A stretch of DNA of 7,456 bases from Myxococcales bacterium (GTDB lineage: Bacteria; Myxococcota_A; UBA9042; PHBI01; JAAZYN01): positions 1-7,456 of the forward strand of contig JAAZYN010000159.1 in the NCBI GenBank assembly GCA_014239625.1, read 5' to 3'. The stretch's first letter is position 1; each line of letters opens with the position of its first letter. The notes beneath the pieces are model-generated. The model searched no databases, was not told the origin of the DNA, and saw nothing but the letters and a program-made list of their open reading frames with translations. Of this stretch, positions 5,402-7,456 are shown one piece after another. The position numbers and the translations under genes were made by a program.

Positions 5402-6514
5402 ATGTGCTCCCTCCGACGATGGGCCCTGACCTTGCCGCCGCTGCTGTGTGCCGCGTGGTTGGTGGGCTGCGAGAGTTTCGACATCTTCCGGACGACGTTC
5501 CCCGACGTCGAGCCCGCCGTGATGTATCGCGCGGCGCAACAGACTCCGCCAGCCAGCGCGCCCACGCGCCTGCGTGTGATGACGTGGAACATCAAGTTTG
5601 GCGGTGGGCGAGTAGACTTCTTCTTCGACTGCCACGGCGACCGGAGCCAGATGTCGCAGGACGAGGTGGTGGCCCATCTGGAGGGTCTGACATCGAAGAT
5701 CCGCGACTACGACCCGGACATCCTCCTGCTCCAGGAGGTCGACGTCCTCTCGAAGCGGACGGCGTACTTCGATCAGCTCCAGTATGTGCTCGACCACACC
5801 GATCTGAACTTCGCCGCGTACGCCTCTCAGTGGCGCGCCGACTTGATCCCGCAGGACGGCGTCGGGCGGGTCGACACCGGAAACGCGATCCTCGCCAAGT
5901 GGCCACTGGAGGATGCCACGCGCTTCGCCCTGGCGGACATCACCGAGTTCTGGTGGGCGAAGAACTACTTCTGGCTGCGTCGCAACGCGATCCGGGCGAC
6001 AGTGGCCGTGCCGGGGCGGGATGATCTGCACGCCGTCGGAGTTCACGCGGCCGCCTACAGCAAGGACGGCACCAAGAAAAAGCACATCGATCGATTCAAG
6101 CAGCTGCTCGACGAGATCCACGACGCTGGCGGCGCGGTCATCGGCGGCGGGGATCTCAACGCGCTGCCTCCACAGTCCGCCAAAATCGAAGACTATCCCG
6201 ACTCCGTGTGTCCCGATGACGGCGAGTTCGATGCCGGCAGCTATGCCGGCGAAGAGCAGTGGCTTCAGCCCCTGTACGACAGCTACAGCCCGTCCATCTC
6301 GCTGGCAGACTATGCGGCCGACAACAGCCCCTACTGGAGCCACACGACCGACGGCGCGGGGTTCTGGAATCGCAAGCTGGACTACCTCTTCACCAACCTT
6401 CCAGTGGTCGGTGGCTCTGGGCTGACGCACCAGGACGAGAGCTCCGGGGGGACCGCGACGATGCCCTTGTCCGACCACGCCCCCGTCTCGTTCGAGTTGG
6501 AGCTGTCGCCGTGA
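5402..6514 (+). CDS. EEP-fold (endonuclease/exonuclease/phosphatase) lipoprotein
   Basis: The protein has 370 residues. It begins with a lipoprotein signal: Arg5-Arg6, a hydrophobic core and lipobox LVGC with C23. The EEP domain covers about 57-368 and keeps every expected catalytic segment: TWNIKFG (N63), LLLQEVD (E112, metal), TGNAILAKWPL (159-169), VGVHAAA (H215), GGGDLNALP (D251, N253), LDYLF (D327) and SDHAP (D358, H359). The family hydrolyses phosphodiester or phosphomonoester bonds (DNA, phospholipids, phosphorylated sugars) with a divalent metal; which applies here is unclear. A stretch of about 65 residues between the GDLN and LDY motifs is rich in Asp, Tyr and Ser and may shape substrate choice. 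The frame is open back to 5009, but the signal peptide begins at ATG 5402 and the upstream part overlaps the divergent gene. There is no clear ribosome binding site. It should be membrane-anchored and face the periplasm or cell surface. Its stop overlaps the next start. Confidence 0.92.
   Translation: MCSLRRWALTLPPLLCAAWLVGCESFDIFRTTFPDVEPAVMYRAAQQTPPASAPTRLRVMTWNIKFGGGRVDFFFDCHGDRSQMSQDEVVAHLEGLTSKIRDYDPDILLLQEVDVLSKRTAYFDQLQYVLDHTDLNFAAYASQWRADLIPQDGVGRVDTGNAILAKWPLEDATRFALADITEFWWAKNYFWLRRNAIRATVAVPGRDDLHAVGVHAAAYSKDGTKKKHIDRFKQLLDEIHDAGGAVIGGGDLNALPPQSAKIEDYPDSVCPDDGEFDAGSYAGEEQWLQPLYDSYSPSISLADYAADNSPYWSHTTDGAGFWNRKLDYLFTNLPVVGGSGLTHQDESSGGTATMPLSDHAPVSFELELSP
6499..6502 (+). promoter_or_regulatory. 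Ribosome binding site for the barrel protein inside the EEP gene
   Basis: GGAG lies eight bases before the GTG at 6511, within the last codons of the EEP gene. It supports the GTG start that overlaps the TGA stop. Confidence 0.5.
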
Positions 6515-7416
6515 CGCGAGGAGCCTCGACCGCTGGCTGCGTCGTCGTCGCCCTGGGTCTCATGGTGCTGTCGTCCGCCGCGCGCGCCGGCGAACCGACC
6601 TCCGAGACGGGAGGGACGTCCGCCACGGCGCCGGCTCCAGAGGCGGCCGGTGGCGCTCCCGAGGGGGCTCCCGCGGAGCCCACCAAGGACTCGGCGCGGC
6701 ATTTCTCGAACGAGACCGCGTACACGTTGCCGCGCGGTCGTTTCGAGATGGGTCTGTTCAAGCCGCTCCGCTTCGCCGTGACCGACGCCATGGAGCTGTA
6801 TACGCACCCGATCGTCAACGTCGTGATGCCACACCTCGGGCTCAAGGTCGGCATCGCTGAGCTCAAGCGCTGGGCCTTCGCCACCGAACACACGCTGTCG
6901 TGGCCGACTCAGCTGCTTCGAACGATGCAGGGGCGGGGCTATCTAAAGGGCTTGTTGCTGCTCAACGGTCTGTTGCCGCCCGATGCTCACGTGCCGCAGA
7001 TGCTGGCCACAAACCACTACATCATGGCGTCGTCTCGCTTTCATAGCACCCACACCTTCACGGCCCGCCTGGGTTTGAACCTGGGCATCGCCTTCGGCGA
7101 GTCGACCATGCCGACCGTGGATTACCCTATCGCGTACACCCGCATGGCCGCCTATCACGACGGGATCTCGTTTACCGCAGGGGTGGACGTCCGCGGCAAG
7201 ATCTACGACATCCTGTGGTACCGCGCGGAGCTCGATGTCTGGGGGTTGGTTCGTTACGAGGGGCAGTGGGCCCTGGAGCACGTGTTGATGGCGACGCTGC
7301 GCACCTCCGAGCTGTTCTCCCTGGAGCTGGGCTACAAGGTGGTCGTCGGTGAGTACCCGTTTGGGCACGACGCTCACATCTACCCCGTATTCGACCTGAA
7401 CTGGGCCTGGTACTAA
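6511..7416 (+). CDS. Exported probable outer-membrane beta-barrel protein
   Basis: The protein has 301 residues from a GTG that overlaps the upstream stop as GTGA. Residues 1-26 form a Sec signal peptide with an Ala-Arg-Ala cleavage site before G27. An Ala/Pro/Gly/Glu-rich linker follows to about residue 60. From about 65 on there are amphipathic, aromatic-rich strand-like segments: RFEMGLFKPLRFAV, ARLGLNLGIAFG, ISFTAGVDVRGKI, LWYRAELDVWGLVRY and FSLELGYKVVVG. The chain ends in LNWAWY, an alternating aromatic C-terminus like the signal recognised by the barrel assembly machinery. THPIVNVVMPHLGLKVG (98-114) resembles segments of outer-membrane proteins annotated as hypothetical in similar bacteria. 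No enzyme motif is visible. I infer an outer-membrane barrel; the function is unknown. Translational coupling to the EEP lipoprotein suggests a shared envelope role. The frame is open upstream to 6259, but that part is a shadow of the EEP gene. Confidence 0.85.
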   Translation: MTRGASTAGCVVVALGLMVLSSAARAGEPTSETGGTSATAPAPEAAGGAPEGAPAEPTKDSARHFSNETAYTLPRGRFEMGLFKPLRFAVTDAMELYTHPIVNVVMPHLGLKVGIAELKRWAFATEHTLSWPTQLLRTMQGRGYLKGLLLLNGLLPPDAHVPQMLATNHYIMASSRFHSTHTFTARLGLNLGIAFGESTMPTVDYPIAYTRMAAYHDGISFTAGVDVRGKIYDILWYRAELDVWGLVRYEGQWALEHVLMATLRTSELFSLELGYKVVVGEYPFGHDAHIYPVFDLNWAWY

Positions 7417-7456
7417 CCCGCATTTCTCACCAGACTTCGGCTGCAACCTTCGGATG

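Noticed and set aside
5228..6478. 416-codon open frame on the minus strand opposite the EEP gene
   Set aside because: Its composition is that of an antisense shadow, and the plus strand carries all EEP catalytic motifs.
7417..7456. ATG at the very end of the window as the start of another gene
   Set aside because: No ribosome binding site precedes it and no coding sequence is available after it.

Overview
The window is GC-rich DNA whose real genes have strongly G/C-biased third codon positions. It contains secreted lipoproteins, a probable outer-membrane barrel and a polysaccharide-type gene cluster. This suits a high-GC Gram-negative bacterium, most likely a myxobacterium or relative (Myxococcota). 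That placement is inferred from composition and protein character, since no marker gene is present.

Layout. Five genes lie on the minus strand, transcribed from about 5120 down through the left edge: a Cys-containing exported protein that is probably a lipoprotein (4065-5120), a GT4 glycosyltransferase (2822-3973), a second GT4-like glycosyltransferase (1462-2694), a thymidylate-kinase-like P-loop kinase (697-1338), and a partial protein with a kinase-like N-lobe that runs off the window (1-696). Two genes lie on the plus strand: a lipoprotein of the endonuclease/exonuclease/phosphatase (EEP) fold (5402-6514) and a signal-peptide-bearing probable outer-membrane beta-barrel (6511-7416). A GC-rich 281-base divergent region (5121-5401) separates the two groups. 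The last 40 bases (7417-7456) hold nothing I can support.

How the genes may work together. The two glycosyltransferases and the two kinase-like proteins look like the edge of an exopolysaccharide, capsule or glycolipid cluster. The transferases would add sugars at the cytoplasmic face of the inner membrane, and the kinase-like proteins would phosphorylate a small molecule, sugar or lipid-linked intermediate. A good sigma70-like promoter sits directly in front of the first glycosyltransferase with almost no leader. This suggests the cluster is transcribed independently of the exported protein gene upstream. The EEP lipoprotein and the barrel overlap by four bases (GTGA), so they are probably translationally coupled and share a cell-envelope function.

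The most unusual point is the junction at 694-699. The thymidylate-kinase-like gene ends in TAG and the next gene opens with GTG as the very next codon in the same frame, so one stop codon separates two domains of one continuous frame. I saw no tRNA, rRNA, CRISPR array or insertion sequence.
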